From Branchiostoma belcheri (taxonomy: Eukaryota > Chordata > Leptocardii > Amphioxiformes > Branchiostomatidae), in the NCBI RefSeq assembly GCF_001625305.1, contig NW_017802436.1, positions 611,613-675,612 on the forward strand: DNA of 64,000 bases. The letters run 5' to 3'. Each line of letters opens with the position of its first letter. Position 1 is the first letter of the stretch. This document shows positions 50,055 through 61,000 of the stretch, piece by piece. The position numbers and the translations under genes were made by a program. Below the pieces are notes generated by a model that made no database searches, was not told the DNA's origin, and saw nothing but the letters and a program-made list of their open reading frames with translations.

Positions 50055-50235
50055 GTCCGTGTACCTCCATGAAAAATGGAGGTATTGTTTTTGGCGCGTC
50101 TGTGTGTGTGTGTGTGTGTGTTTCCGCACATTTGTAGTCAGCATAACTTCAGAACGCCTTTATGGATTGTGATGATATTTGGTATACTGGTAAGTCTTAG
50201 GAAGATAAAGGTCAAGGTCAAATATTTCCGTAGTT
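50055..50235 (+). repeat. Dispersed repeat with TG run
   Basis: TACCTCCATGAAAAATGGAG GTATTGTTTTTGGCGCGTC, a (TG)n run, then CATAACTTCAGAACGCC, TGATATTTGGTATACTGGTA and AAGGTCAAGGTCAAATA. Looks like the 3' part of a transposon, family not assigned. Confidence 0.5.
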
Positions 50236-50526
50236 GTTAGACTACAGTGGAGTGAGAGTTCAAGCAAAGGAGGAAACTGTGTTGCCACAGGCTGACAGGA
50301 AGAGACAGAAAGTGATTAGTGAGCGCTGATCCCAGTTTCCTATTTCCATTATTTTTCCCACTGGACTTCATAGCCTACCTTATCTTATGAAAGCCAGTTG
50401 GAAAATGCTACTAAGACAGAATTAATAGAACTAGAATCAATTATTCATTAGCCTGGAGTATTTAGCTTACTTTAATCCCACTCCCCAAGATTCGTTTCGC
50501 GTGTGACCTTCATACTTATTGAGATT

Positions 50527-50660
50527 ACATGCCAGGGGATCCGGAGTTGGTCCGCTTAAGAGACATGAGAGAGTGCAGTTTGCTCTCTAGCAACGTTTTC
50601 TCACTATTTGGCCAATTCCTGCACTTTCCAGCCGCCTCCCGAAGCCAGGTAGAGGCTATC
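50527..50660. repeat. Palindromic repeat, CCTCTACCAGGCTT family (inverted)
   Basis: ACATGCCAGGGGATCCGGAG TTGGTCCGC and TCCAGCCGCCTCCCGAAGCC AGGTAGAGGCTA. Relative of 7872-8325. Confidence 0.75.
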
Positions 50661-51009
50661 CCATGAGACATGTCAGAAAAGTGGGCAGGGCAGAAGACGG
50701 TGCCAATCTTCCCTTCCCACCTCTGCTTGAAGTGCACATCTGGATCCTGTTTTATAAGGGACAGACTCTGGCACAGCTTCAGTCAGTTTTGTCAGGAGAT
50801 GTTGACCGAACCCGACATCTCGTCTCGCGGGGAAACTTAGTGCCAAATTCTGATGCAATCACGGCCAAATTAACTCCCTGCCCTTCGGCGGTAACCTGGC
50901 ACGCATCCAGACTGTTCCAGTATATTCCTGGCCCATACAGATCAGCTTTACTGACATACATGTTATCTGAAATGAATACATAACTATAAATAAAATAAAT
51001 GAATAACGT

Positions 51010-51017
51010 CACCTGTG

Positions 51018-51068
<51 letters not shown>
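51010..51068 (+). repeat. (GT)n microsatellite
   Basis: Nearly pure GT run of about 50 bp. Confidence 0.95.
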
Positions 51069-51071
<3 letters not shown>

Positions 51072-51254
51072 CAGTATGTGATTGTGTGTGTCAGTGTGTG
51101 TGCCTGCGTGTATGTATTACATGTAGCAACATATAAACCTCCTTGGTATACGTTACTACTAAGTTTATATGTATCTGTTCGTTTTGTACTATGTTAAATG
51201 CTATTATTACACAGATTGGCCCTTTGCAGGGGGAAACGTTCACTTAAGACTTGG

Positions 51255-52235
51255 GGGGTGGGTTTCCGGAAAAGGCTGTGCTGTGCATGTGCATGTGCTG
51301 TGCCCCTCTTCAGGGCCCCAAGCCATCACATGTTAAAGCTGCATTATGAACCTTTTTACGCAAAATTTTTAAAATATTCTAATTATGATAAATTTCGGTG
51401 TTATCAACAGTTACTATCACTTTTTAACACATTTGTGTCATTATTTCACATTTCTGACGTATATTTTGTGCGTTCAAACAGTTCTTGTTCAGTTCCCGGT
51501 GCCCGGTGCCACCGGTTTGCTCAGGACAACAACAACAACAACAGGCAGTGGTTGGCCCCCCTAGTGTGGCTAATTGGTCGGGCATGACAGGATAGATAGA
51601 CAGGAGCACATGTCACAAGATTGACTTCTTAATTGGAAACACTCATATCTTTGACATGAAGCGGAATATGATTATCTTAGTGTATCTTATTGGGTATCAA
51701 TAAACTGTGCCATTATCCCTTCAAAAGAGATAAAAAATCTGGTAAATGATGAGGTCTTTCAGAAATCTGTACAAAGCTGTCAACTGACGCCCCACTGGGA
51801 GGTACATGTACCATATGTGGACAATACCATATGTTAGTCTCCACCAGACTCCTTTGCAGGCTGAATAAATAGTAGAAATTGGCTAAGGGGAACATCATTG
51901 GCCAGAGGAGTTGGCCGGCCATAGAGGGTCCAGCTTACCTGCAGGAGACTAACCATACATGTATGTGCTGTGTGGCCAGAGGTTTGAATAGAAGATCATT
52001 CACAGTTTTGTAAGCTCATAAGGAGCAAGGATGTTGTATTTTTGTTGCTGCGTTATTATTCTGGAACACTAAAGGGTTAAGTCAATGTACTATGTAAAGA
52101 AAAGAATGGAAAATATACTTTTTGTATTGTCAAAAAGTCACATAATGCCCCTTTAACATATGATGGCTTGGGGCCCTGAAGAGGGGCACAGCACATGCAC
52201 ATGCACAGCACAGCCTTTTCCGGAAACCCCTTGGG
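51255..52235. mobile_element. ~1-kb TIR element
   Basis: About 95-bp inverted ends. GGTTTCCGGAAAAGGCTGTG CTGTGCATGTGCATGTGCTG TGCCCCTCTTCAGGGCCCCA AGCCATCACATGTTAAA at left is mirrored at 52150-52235 with very few changes. The interior (about 800 bp) has no transposase frame and includes part of a second MITE at 51837-51950. Confidence 0.85.
51837..51950. mobile_element. MITE, CACCAGACTCCTTTGCAGG family, nested
   Basis: TAGTCTCCACCAGACTCCTT TGCAGGCTGAATAAATAGTAG at left and CCTGCAGGAGACTAAC at right. Relative of 7455-7650. Nested within the 51255-52235 element. Confidence 0.75.
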
Positions 52236-52384
52236 GGGTTTGTATTGTCGCAGGAAACAGTTGGACTGTTCTGGGCCGGAAGGCCACAAGTAGTGTGATA
52301 CAATAGATAAGGGTCTCTGGGTTATCCAAGCAGATGCAAGGAGCCGGTTACTGTAAGTATCGGTGTAAATTACGCTGTTTTTTC

Positions 52385-52560
52385 GTCGTCAGTATCTGTA
52401 ATCTCCAAGCAGATAATTTGCTGGCAAGGCAGTATCCATTGGTCATAGGAGTGTCCATTAATTAGCCACAGTGTAACAGGCCTGTTTCTTACAACAGAAG
52501 GATCCAGTGGATACTGCCTTGCCACCGTAGGATCTGCTTGGAGATTTCAACACTTAATTT
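52385..52560. mobile_element. TIR element, ATCTCCAAGCAGAT ends
   Basis: AATCTCCAAGCAGATAATTT..GGCAAGGCAGTATCCA at left and TGGATACTGCCTTGCC..GGATCTGCTTGGAGATTT at right. The terminal motif is shared with 7075-7258, and a lone half occurs at 46048-46065. Confidence 0.85.
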
Positions 52561-53333
52561 AAAAGTATCTGGGCCAGCTGGATTGTGTATACAGTATTGT
52601 CCCGTGTCTGGCCCATGTTAGTCTAGTCTCTCTGGTTTAAATATACACAGTCTCTGCCAGCCAAACTAAGTAAGCAACACCTTAGCACACAAATCTTAGC
52701 ACCTTAGCGCACAAATCGCTGCTACTATACTACTAAACAACGTGACGTGAGACGTATAAGTGAACTTGGCAATCATTGTTGCCATCTAGAGATCTTTATT
52801 CTTATGTAGCTACTGCTTGCATGTAACGCTACATATACTAGTATCTACGACACCGCTATCATGTACGTACGTGTGTCGACATGATGTTGTTAATCAATTC
52901 CTTTACTATTCTTGCGTGACCTAGCGTGACCTCTGGGGCTAGTGAAAGGGTTTCCCGGGCGCCTGGTGAAGCAAAAGACGTCAACAATTTCACCAAACTT
53001 CTGCAAAATCGTACGGTTCCAAAACAATTTATTTCTCCAGCTTTTCTGATGATATTAACATCAATTCTACTATTACAAGGATATTCGCAGCTACTGTTTC
53101 AAATCACATCACACCGGTATCTCTTAGAACCCCAGCAGACCCTTGCACACCCACCACAACTTGCTCCAGTGACCTGGGGTCAACATTAGAAGCCTGATAC
53201 CCCCCGGCCATGACACTGTCACTCCCGAGGCGGTGCGGTTAGACTGGTAAGGAACCTTAGCAGTTTCCCCGTAAATATCGTAAATAGCGAGCCTTATGAA
53301 GGAGAAACCGTATGGCAGTGTATTCTGGTAAGT

Positions 53334-53374
53334 TGTTGTCCTTGTTTAACGTCTAATATATCGCTAGACGTGGT
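53334..53374. repeat. 41-bp block shared with the SZT2 upstream region
   Basis: The block containing TTGTTTAACGTCTAATATAT CGCTAGACGTGGTC is the exact reverse complement of 22482-22522. It could be the end of a transposon or a shared regulatory block. Confidence 0.75.
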
Positions 53375-53429
53375 CTCTGGGTGCTTGTTTACGCTTGTGT
53401 TTCAGTCACGTTCTAGTACATGCCTACCT

Positions 53430-53570
53430 AGCCGCGGCGACTGTTGCAGGGCTTCTCTTGCTTGCAGTCTTTTAGTTACATTAGCCCTAACAACAGGTAC
53501 ACGTTGTTAGTGCTAATGTAAAAGACTGCAAGCAAGAGAAGCCCTGCAACAGTCGCCGCGGCTAATGCCT
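53430..53570. mobile_element. Near-perfect GC-rich hairpin, ~55-bp arms
   Basis: TAGCCGCGGCGACTGTTGCA GGGCTTCTCTTGCTTGCAGT CTTTTAGTTACATTAGC is mirrored by GCTAATGTAAAAGACTGC.. to GTCGCCGCGGCTA, with a short loop around AACAACAGGTACACGTTGTT. Either a MITE or a structured RNA/hairpin precursor. Confidence 0.88.
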
Positions 53571-53817
53571 ACCTACCTAGTCCCATGACCGACACTGGTC
53601 GTCGGGAGGACAAGGCAGACTTTGCAGCAGAGGTGTACCTGCAAGGAGGTTTAAAATCAAATATTTAACCTTCTTGGGACATGTATTTAACACTTGTTAT
53701 CCTGGTCGGTAAGTTAGTTTTGTGTCTGGCTCCAAATCTGAAGAGTTGAGCGTGATGTTGGCATGACAAATTTGTTGCAGTGGAGCAAGGAGTTTTAAAA
53801 TCAAAGTCTTTTAATAT

Positions 53818-53940
53818 TTAATCGGGTCACAGACCCTTGACTTTTTTTTGCCCTGCGGTGGCGTAGTTACTTCCGCATTTGTTTGTTGTATGGAATGCGT
53901 TTAGCACAAGAAACACCCCCAAACCGTACATATAAGTTGT
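53818..53940 (+). repeat. Dispersed repeat 'TTTTTTGCCCTGCRGTGGC', copy 2
   Basis: GGGTCACAGACCC, TTTTTTTTGCCCTGCGGTGG, GTAGTTACTTCCGCATTTG and AGCACAAGA match 35335-35470. Confidence 0.65.
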
Positions 53941-54044
53941 ATACAGTATGTGCACTTCTAGTATATAACAGTTACCTAGGAACCCCATAATAACAGTTGT
54001 GCAAGTCACAGTGCAACCCTTGCCCCGCATGACAAGGCGTATTT

Positions 54045-54325
54045 ATGTTTACCGAAGGAAAACATATTGTTTTTGCTCCATTTCTTCTTCCTCTTCTGTT
54101 CCAAACACTAACCTCTGACCTGGCCAATGGCGTCTGTCGCCATAGTAACTAGTGTTGGGTTACATACAATGTTGCAATTTCATAGTAGGCATTTAGGCTC
54201 CTGTCACCATATACATGTACATGTATGTGAAATGTGTTTGAGTAAGAATTAACAGAGCAGACCATATCCGAAGGTAAACATGATGCATTTGCTTTGCAAT
54301 TGTTACTTCTCTAGTTACTATCCAT
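54045..54325 (+). repeat. Dispersed repeat 'GTCACCATGGTAACTGG', copy 3
   Basis: TTTACCGAAGGAAAACATAT, CCAAACACTAACCTCTGACC, GTTGGGTTACATA, TTAACAGAGCAGACCATATC, ATTTGCTTTGCAATTGTTAC. The longest copy of the 5180-5420 / 28430-28665 family. Confidence 0.75.
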
Positions 54326-54832
54326 AGCCCCTTGTGAAGGCCTGTGGTACGAGGCTTACACTGTGCCTAATGGAAAGGACTTCAACCTTAACCAACAACG
54401 TTTCGGCCCGTCAAGTTACAATAGATGCTTTTCATTGGCGCGGTAATGTAATCATTGTTGGCATACCTGGTCACCCAGCGACCATGTTTGCGGTCAAGTG
54501 AATTACAGTAGCAGTATGTTTGCGTGCTTAAGCCAAGAGAAATGTTTGCGTGCTTAACAAACATATTACCCTTAATCCAATCCGGCACCCCAGACGTCAG
54601 TTGAAAAGCCTCTATGGGCACGACACAATGACTGAAGAATGCCGCACACCCATTAGAAAAACAGGGAGACGTTAGATTGAAGGCAGAGTGGATTGAATAT
54701 TTGTTTATAAAGACACATTTTTTTTGTAGTTCTTGTTTTTCAGGTTGACGGTTATGTAAGATGGTCAAAAGCTTCTTTTCTATTTTATCATTTATGTTTC
54801 CTTGTTATTTTCTTAAAGCCGTAACCAAGGAG

Positions 54833-56435
54833 ATGATGACACGGTGTAGCCGCAAGAGGTCGCTTCTGTCCATCGGCGGTCTGATCCTCTCAGTCGCACT
54901 GCTGGTGCTTTACTCATGGAGTGTTCCAAGGTCATTTGAAGGTCAAATCAAGAGCAAACTCCAAAGGTGAGATAGGTCATCTACTTTCTTGAGCCTGTGT
55001 GGGCACTGAACTCAGACCGTATTGCTGATATATAGCCTGGTTACCAGACTCATTTCAGCTCCCCAATCTTTATCCATCTCACAAGATTCTTGAGCTGGAA
55101 TAGGTCTGGTAACCAGGCTATGAAGTATATAATATGCTGTGTGACGATGCCTAGAGTTGCATCCTGCTTTCTTATGCTATATTTTCCTAATTTCGCCGTA
55201 GCTATAGATTTAATCGGTCACACCCAATAATCACAACACCAACTTTTTCCACTATTTTCAGACGCTTCCATGCAGGTGTGAGAGGAAAGAACGCCACCTT
55301 GTGGCGGCAGGTGGAACTGCATGGAGAGACCCACGCCTTTAAGTCCAACGACAATGATGCTGTTGGTACAGGAAGTCATCGTGGCAGCTGTAGGCAAAAA
55401 TCTGACATAGTTTTCCTAAAGAGCCACAAAACGGCGAGTTCCACTGTACAAAACATACTGATGAGGTACGGCCTGGCAAATAACCTCACCTTCGCTCTCC
55501 CGAAAAGGGAGAACTTCCTCAACTGGCCAAAGTTCTTCCACAAGTCGTCTGTTCTGCAGGAACATCTCCATGGCAACGAGGGGCGTAACCATGGCAACCG
55601 CACAGCCTACAACATCCTCTGCCACCACACGAGGTTTCACTATGAGAACATCCGGGCGCTCATGCCGAACGACTCTGTGTACGTCACCATTGTCAGGAAC
55701 CCGGTAGACATGTTTGAGTCCATCTTCACCTACAGAAGACTCGACAAGAAGTACCAGATTTCCCAGCCGAACTCCCTAAAGGTGTTCCTGGACAGCCCCT
55801 CGGACTTCGTGAAGAAATACGGCCGGACGGAGCATTCCCAGAATCCTCTGTTCTACGATCTGGGTTACGACAGCGAGCAGCTGACGTCATCGCAGACGAT
55901 ACGGTCGGCTATTGATCGAATCGATCAGATATTTCCCGTTGTCATGGTAGCAGACTATTTCGAAGAGTCTTTGATACTGATGAAGCACGTTTTGTGCTGG
56001 TCTCTAGATGACGTCACGTTCTTCAAGGTCAACGCCAGAAGCGAGGCGTCTGTGCGTCACGTGACCGAGGACATGGCGGGAAAAATCCGCCAGTGGAACA
56101 AGGCGGACGCCATGTTGTTCGAACACTTCAACAGAACTTTGTGGTCCAAACTCTCCAAACTCCCCTTCAACTGGAGACAGGAGGTCCAGCTCCTCAAGGA
56201 GAGGAACCAGCGACTTAAGGACGAGTGTCTGAAATCTGACGACGCCTCCAACACGGAAATAAAAGACGAGAAGTTCCGAGTCTGGGAGCCGGAGGGAGTT
56301 TCTGTTCGCGGGTTCCTCCTGAGAGACTCTGCCCGAGAGAACAGAACTTGTGCAAACATGGCGAAACCGCCCAAACCGTTTACTTACGAGCTACAGGACA
56401 GGGAAAGGGCGAGGTTTACACTCGGGGCGGTTTGA
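54833..56435 (+). CDS. Galactose-3-O-sulfotransferase-like protein (GAL3ST family)
   Basis: Golgi type II membrane enzyme that transfers sulfate from PAPS to the 3-OH of galactose in glycolipids or glycans. Exon 1 CDS is 54833-54966 and exon 2 is 55262-56435; phases join (AG|A) and give 435 residues, near the usual family length. The first of two adjacent ATGs was chosen because it precedes RCSRKR and one hydrophobic helix (SIGGLILSVALLVLYSW), the expected signal-anchor. A T-rich acceptor (TTTTCTTAAAG) just upstream suggests exon 1 begins near 54819 with a 5' UTR exon further left. PAPS-binding motifs seen: FLKSHKTASSTVQNIL (5'-phosphosulfate loop) and YVTIVRNPVDMFESIF (3'-phosphate site). 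Several N-glycosylation sequons (NAT, NLT, NRT). Which GAL3ST paralogue it matches cannot be told. Polyadenylation-type AATAAA motifs follow the stop. Confidence 0.92.
55025..55125. mobile_element. MITE, TAGCCTGGTTACCAGAC ends
   Basis: TATAGCCTGGTTACCAGACT..TTTCAGCTCC at left and GAGCTGGAATAGGTCTGGTA ACCAGGCTATG at right, about 100 bp. In the intron of the sulfotransferase gene. Confidence 0.85.
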
Positions 56436-56605
56436 ACTGACATATATGTTCATTTATACAATAAACAATATGATGCAATAAATCTAATGGTGAAGATTTA
56501 AAGAAATTACAGGTTCTATTGTTTTGGCTTGCCTGCCTCTGACGTGTGTTTCCGCACTGGATTGTCTTGTTCTTTTTGTTACCATCTTACAAACACACAC
56601 TCAAA

Positions 56606-56970
56606 CCTCCAAAACCGTTTACTTACGAGCTACAGGACAGGGAAAGGGCGAGGTTTAGACTCGGGGCGGTTTGAACTGACTTATGTGCAACTTGTTGCTT
56701 CATTTTTACAATAAACAATATCTAATAAATCTCATGCTGAAGATTTAGATAAATTACAGGTCACAAGGAACTTCTATTCACTTCAAAGAAGCCACGTGAC
56801 AAGCTTCACTGGGTCAGTCTACTGAGGAAGACCAGAGTGACTGGTCGAAAGCTCTAGGTGAGAGAATTTTTTTGTGTTGGACCAAAAGTTTTAACTTTAA
56901 ACAGGAACTTCTATCGTTCTGTTGGCTTGTCTGTCTCTTACGTGTGTTTCCGATCTGGATTGCCTTGTTT
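56606..56970 (+). pseudogene. Tandem copy of the sulfotransferase C-terminus and 3' UTR
   Basis: AAAACCGTTTACTTACGAGC TACAGGACAGG..GGGGCGGTTTGA repeats codons for about the last 20 residues, then AATAAACAATA, AGATTTA..AAATTACAGG and TTGGCTTGTCTG.. follow in the same order as 56436-56560. The copy is split by a family B insertion at 56778-56902. Confidence 0.9.
56778..56902 (+). mobile_element. Complete family B element with target-site duplication
   Basis: A 125-bp insertion flanked by a 12-bp direct repeat AGGAACTTCTAT (56766-56777 and 56903-56914). The uninterrupted sequence agrees with the parental copy near 56515. Contains GGGTCAGTCTACTGAGGAAG, CTGAGGA (56822-56828), hairpin GACCAG/CTGGTC, GAAAGCTC (from 56847) and the tail TGTGTTGGACCAAAAGTTTT. 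Confidence 0.88.
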
Positions 56971-57214
56971 CATTTGTAATAATCCATGTGTTTCTGTGAT
57001 GAGGATTATATAACGTTATATAAATAGTGACAAATAAATAATGTTGATTTCGCACAAATAGTCCCAAAGAAATCCCACTGTAGTCTATCAATGAAATAAT
57101 ACACGCAAATGTAGTTACAAAAATAAACACTTCCTTTTTATTTCTGTACAAAATACACACAATGTAATTAAGAAAATATATACATTTCAAATTAATACAT
57201 CTTTAACTGCAATG

Positions 57215-57562
57215 TAGTTATGTACAGTTTATATACAACACATATGATATATATTTACAGTCTTTCAAGGAATGTAGCTAGCTTTAACAGATTCACAATT
57301 TAAAGCAGCTTTGCCATAATTACGACTAACGTTTTGTTGTACATCAACTTTACATCCATACTTTGCATGAAACTATTACTTGACTAAATGTAGTTATGTA
57401 CAGTTATATAACATAAGTGTTTAACCATATATATTTACAGTCTCTTAAGGAAATGTAGGTAGCTTTGACAGATTTACAATTTAAAGCAGCTTTGCCACAA
57501 TCACGAATAACGCCATGTTTTACAATAACATCACGTCCATTGCATGAAATTATTACTTGATA
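57215..57562. repeat. Tandem duplication, ~175-bp unit
   Basis: GTTATGTACAGTTTATATAC.., TATATTTACAGTCTTTCAAGG, AATTTAAAGCAGCTTTGCCA and TTGCATGAAACTATTACTTG occur twice, at 57219-57380 and 57389-57557. The region is A/T-rich between two convergent genes, perhaps the 3' UTR of the DEATH-LRR gene. 56970-58030 shows no gene otherwise. Confidence 0.85.
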
Positions 57563-58030
57563 ACCCGGATGGGAAAAGGGGAAATATGTACAACTTGATA
57601 ACCACAGACGGAAATGTCGGAAAACAAGATCAACTAACTTTACTTTTTATGGTGATGATCATCATCTTAAACTTTTATACAGTTCATAGTTATACAGCAA
57701 AAGACACAAAGGTACATACTGTTACGTATACAATAACTGAGTACGTTCTAAACTAATTGGAGTCCTCTTAACTTATTGGACCTTAAGTACAAAATTGAAA
57801 TATCTACTGTGTCAAAAAGCTTTTAATGGGAGTCTTGTTGCCTCAAATGTGCGTTTTTCTTCTTACGTAGACAGCCATGGCAGGAGGATGAAATCTACAA
57901 CTCAAAGACATTTTAACAAACATTGTTCAACAAGATGGAGAAAACACAGATGGGTAATTTCATCATGGGGGGGGGGGGCGAGGTCCTAGTCTATCAAAAT
58001 AAATCATGAACAATGAGGGGAAAAGACAGC

Positions 58031-61000
58031 TCAGGGTGATACTAGCTGTGTATTATTTGATCTGGGGCCTTCATGACTAATCCCAACAGTCAGTTGTCCG
58101 ACCTTTATATGTATCCAACCTGTCTCCCTCCTCAACCTCGCCCACTGCTGTTCCTCCCTCCGTGCACCCTCCCCACCTGCCTCCACGGCCTCGCCCACAT
58201 CAGCCAGGTTGCCGTCATACAGGTCATCCCACCCGTACCCGTAAGACTTGCCCTTCATGGTTCTTACAAAATCACGGACTTCTTCAGCACTGAACCTGTT
58301 ATCATACAGCCAGACATTCTGCACAGCTGTGCTAACCTTCAGCCATGCAGCTATGGCGGGGAGGGACTCGTCACGGATGGAATTGTCCTCAATATGTACA
58401 AGCGTCAGAATGGGAAGGTTGGTAAAACATTCAGTCAGTTTCCTAACATCGGACAACTTGTTATGACTAAGATTCACCTTCTTCAGACAAGGGCAAGAGA
58501 CAAGACCTTCAGCAAGACCAGACACTGCTTCATCACTAATGTCATTGTCACTGAGATTTATCTCCTCCAAGTTGGGGAGGGGAGGTAAGAAGTCTCCTAT
58601 GTCAGATAACTTATTACGACTAAGGTCCACCTTCTTCAGGTTCTGGCATGATCCAAGACCTTTACCAAGACCAGGCACTGCCTCATCACTAATGTTATTG
58701 TGACTGAGATCTATCTCCTCCAAGTTAGTGAGGGAAGGTAAGAAGTCTCCCCTGTCAGACAACTTGTTATACTTAAGGATCACCTTCTTTAGGTTCTGAC
58801 ATGAACGAAGGGCTTCAGCAAGACCAGGCACTGTCTCATCACTAATGTTATTGTGACTGAGATCTATCTCCTCCAAGTTGGGGAGGGGAGGTAAGAGGTC
58901 TCCCATGCCAGACAACTCGTTATCGCTAAGGTTCACCTTCTTTAGGTTCTGACATGAACCAAGACTTTCAGCTAGACCAGGCACTGCTTCATCACTAATG
59001 TCATTGTGACTGAGATCTATCTCCTCCAAGTTGGGGAGGGGAGGTAAGAAATCTCCCCTACCAGACAACTTGTTATAGCTAAGATTCACCTTCTTCAGGT
59101 TCTGACATGGACCAAGACCTTCAGCAAGACCAGGCACTGTCTCATCACTAATGGCATTGTTACTGAGATCTATCTTCTCCAAGTTGGGGAGGGGAGGTAA
59201 GAAATCTCCCCTACCAGACAACTTGTTATAGCTAAGATTCACCTTCTTCAGGTTCTGACATGAACCAAGACCTTTAGCAAGACCCGTCACTGCCTCATCA
59301 CTAATGGTATTGTCACTAAGATCTATCTCCTCCAAGTTGGGGAGGGGAGGTAAGAAGTCTCCCCTGTTAGACAACTTGTTATGACTAAGGTTCACCTTCT
59401 TCAGGTTCTGACATGAACCAAGACCTTCAGCAAGCCCAGGCACTGCCTCGTAACTAATGTTATTTTGACTGAGATCTATCTCCTCCAAGTTGGGGAGCTG
59501 AGGGAGGAACTGTAGTAGAAGACTAATTTTAGTGAGCGGTATTGACGAATTATTACGCCAATAATGTGAGGTCAGATCTAGTTTTCTTACGTGTATAGCA
59601 CCCATTCTGCTTGAGAGTAGAGACACAAGCTCGTCACTGATGTTGTTTCTAGCAGTCTTCACCTGCATACCTTTGCATAGATCTTGTAGCAGCAACAGCA
59701 GTGCTCCCTTATTGGAGATCTTGTTATCAGTGAGATGGACATGCTTCAGGTTCTGACAGGAACCAAGACCTTTAGCAAGACCAGGCACCGCCTCATCACT
59801 AATGACATTGTGACTCAGATCTATCTCCTCCAAGTTGGGGAGGGGAGGTAAGAAATCTCCTCTGTCAGACAACTTGTTCTGACTAAGGTTCACCTTCTTC
59901 AGATTTTGACATGGACCAAGACCTTCAGAAAGACCAGGCACTGCCTCATCGCCAATGTTATTGTGACTTAGATCTATTTCTCTCAGGTTTTGGAAAGTCT
60001 GCACGTTCCCGACAAGAGTGTTGATATCCTGACTTGTCAACTTACAGTTGGTGCAACTCAATAGCTCAAGCGGAGGAAACTTTCCAGCCTCTGTACTCTC
60101 AGGGGGTAGCGATGCTAGGCCTTGGAATATTAATGACCAAGTAGAGGTGTCGGCATGCACATAATCAAATCTCAATTCCACCAGGGATTTTATTCTTTGG
60201 AAATAGGGTACAAGGCTTTCAGCACTATTTGAATATATTCGTGTGGCTCTTGATGTTTTGGTATGCCTTCCTTGAAGAGTCAACCGTTGGATATCGAACG
60301 GTCGGAAAGATAGAACTCCGGGCCAGACCTCACTACGAGTTTTGCAATGCAGAGTGAATGTTGCAAACGTAGCTGTTAATGAACAGTCTTTTACAGAACA
60401 GTACTCTGTGAATTCCACATTTTCCAGTTTGTGAAGGCAACTCAAAACATTCATGACCTTTGCAAGATCCTCACTCCTTGCGTTTCTCACTGCCAAGGCC
60501 ACGGTGGTGACATTAGGAGTGAATAATAGTGATTTTGCCAGGTTGCTCAGTGTAGGACCGAAGAATGCTCCTGGCTTAACAGTAATATTTTGTAAGGATT
60601 GCGAAAACTGCAAATATCGGTTAATGGTATTCACATCGATAGTTTTGTCAGTTTTGGCAAACCTGTATTTTGTGGCCAAACTGAATATGTTTCTAGTACT
60701 TGGCATACACTCAAAAAGGGGCAGGTAACTGAGATATTTGACTTGATTGGCATGATCAACGTTAGATACGGGTTTTTGTTGAAAGGGATATTGTTTCAGT
60801 ACACTTTTGATACTCCTATTTTCTGGAAGCGTTATTGTTTGAATTAAAGTTGTACTTCTGATGAGTTGTGTCAAGCAGTGGAGGCCATGAAGGGTGATTT
60901 CAGGAAGAGCAGACAAGTCCAAAGTTTTGTCAGGAAATAAATTCTCAATGAAGGGTGACAAAGCATCTAGTTGGTTTGTTTCTGCTGACGTTGTCACGAC

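Larger units (their letters stand above)
49347..54832. other. Intergenic region between SZT2 and the sulfotransferase gene
   Basis: No gene is supported. 49347-50000 is probably the SZT2 3' UTR and flank. The rest holds a TG-containing repeat (50055-50235), a palindromic repeat (50527-50660), a GT microsatellite (51010-51068), a ~1-kb TIR element (51255-52235), MITEs (51837-51950, 52385-52560), a GC-rich hairpin (53430-53570) and two dispersed repeats (53818-53940, 54045-54325). Confidence 0.7.

Noticed and set aside
54761..54832. Upstream in-frame ATG for the sulfotransferase
   Set aside because: It lies within an apparent intron ending in a T-rich acceptor at about 54818, and would put an extra hydrophobic stretch before the basic residues of the signal-anchor.
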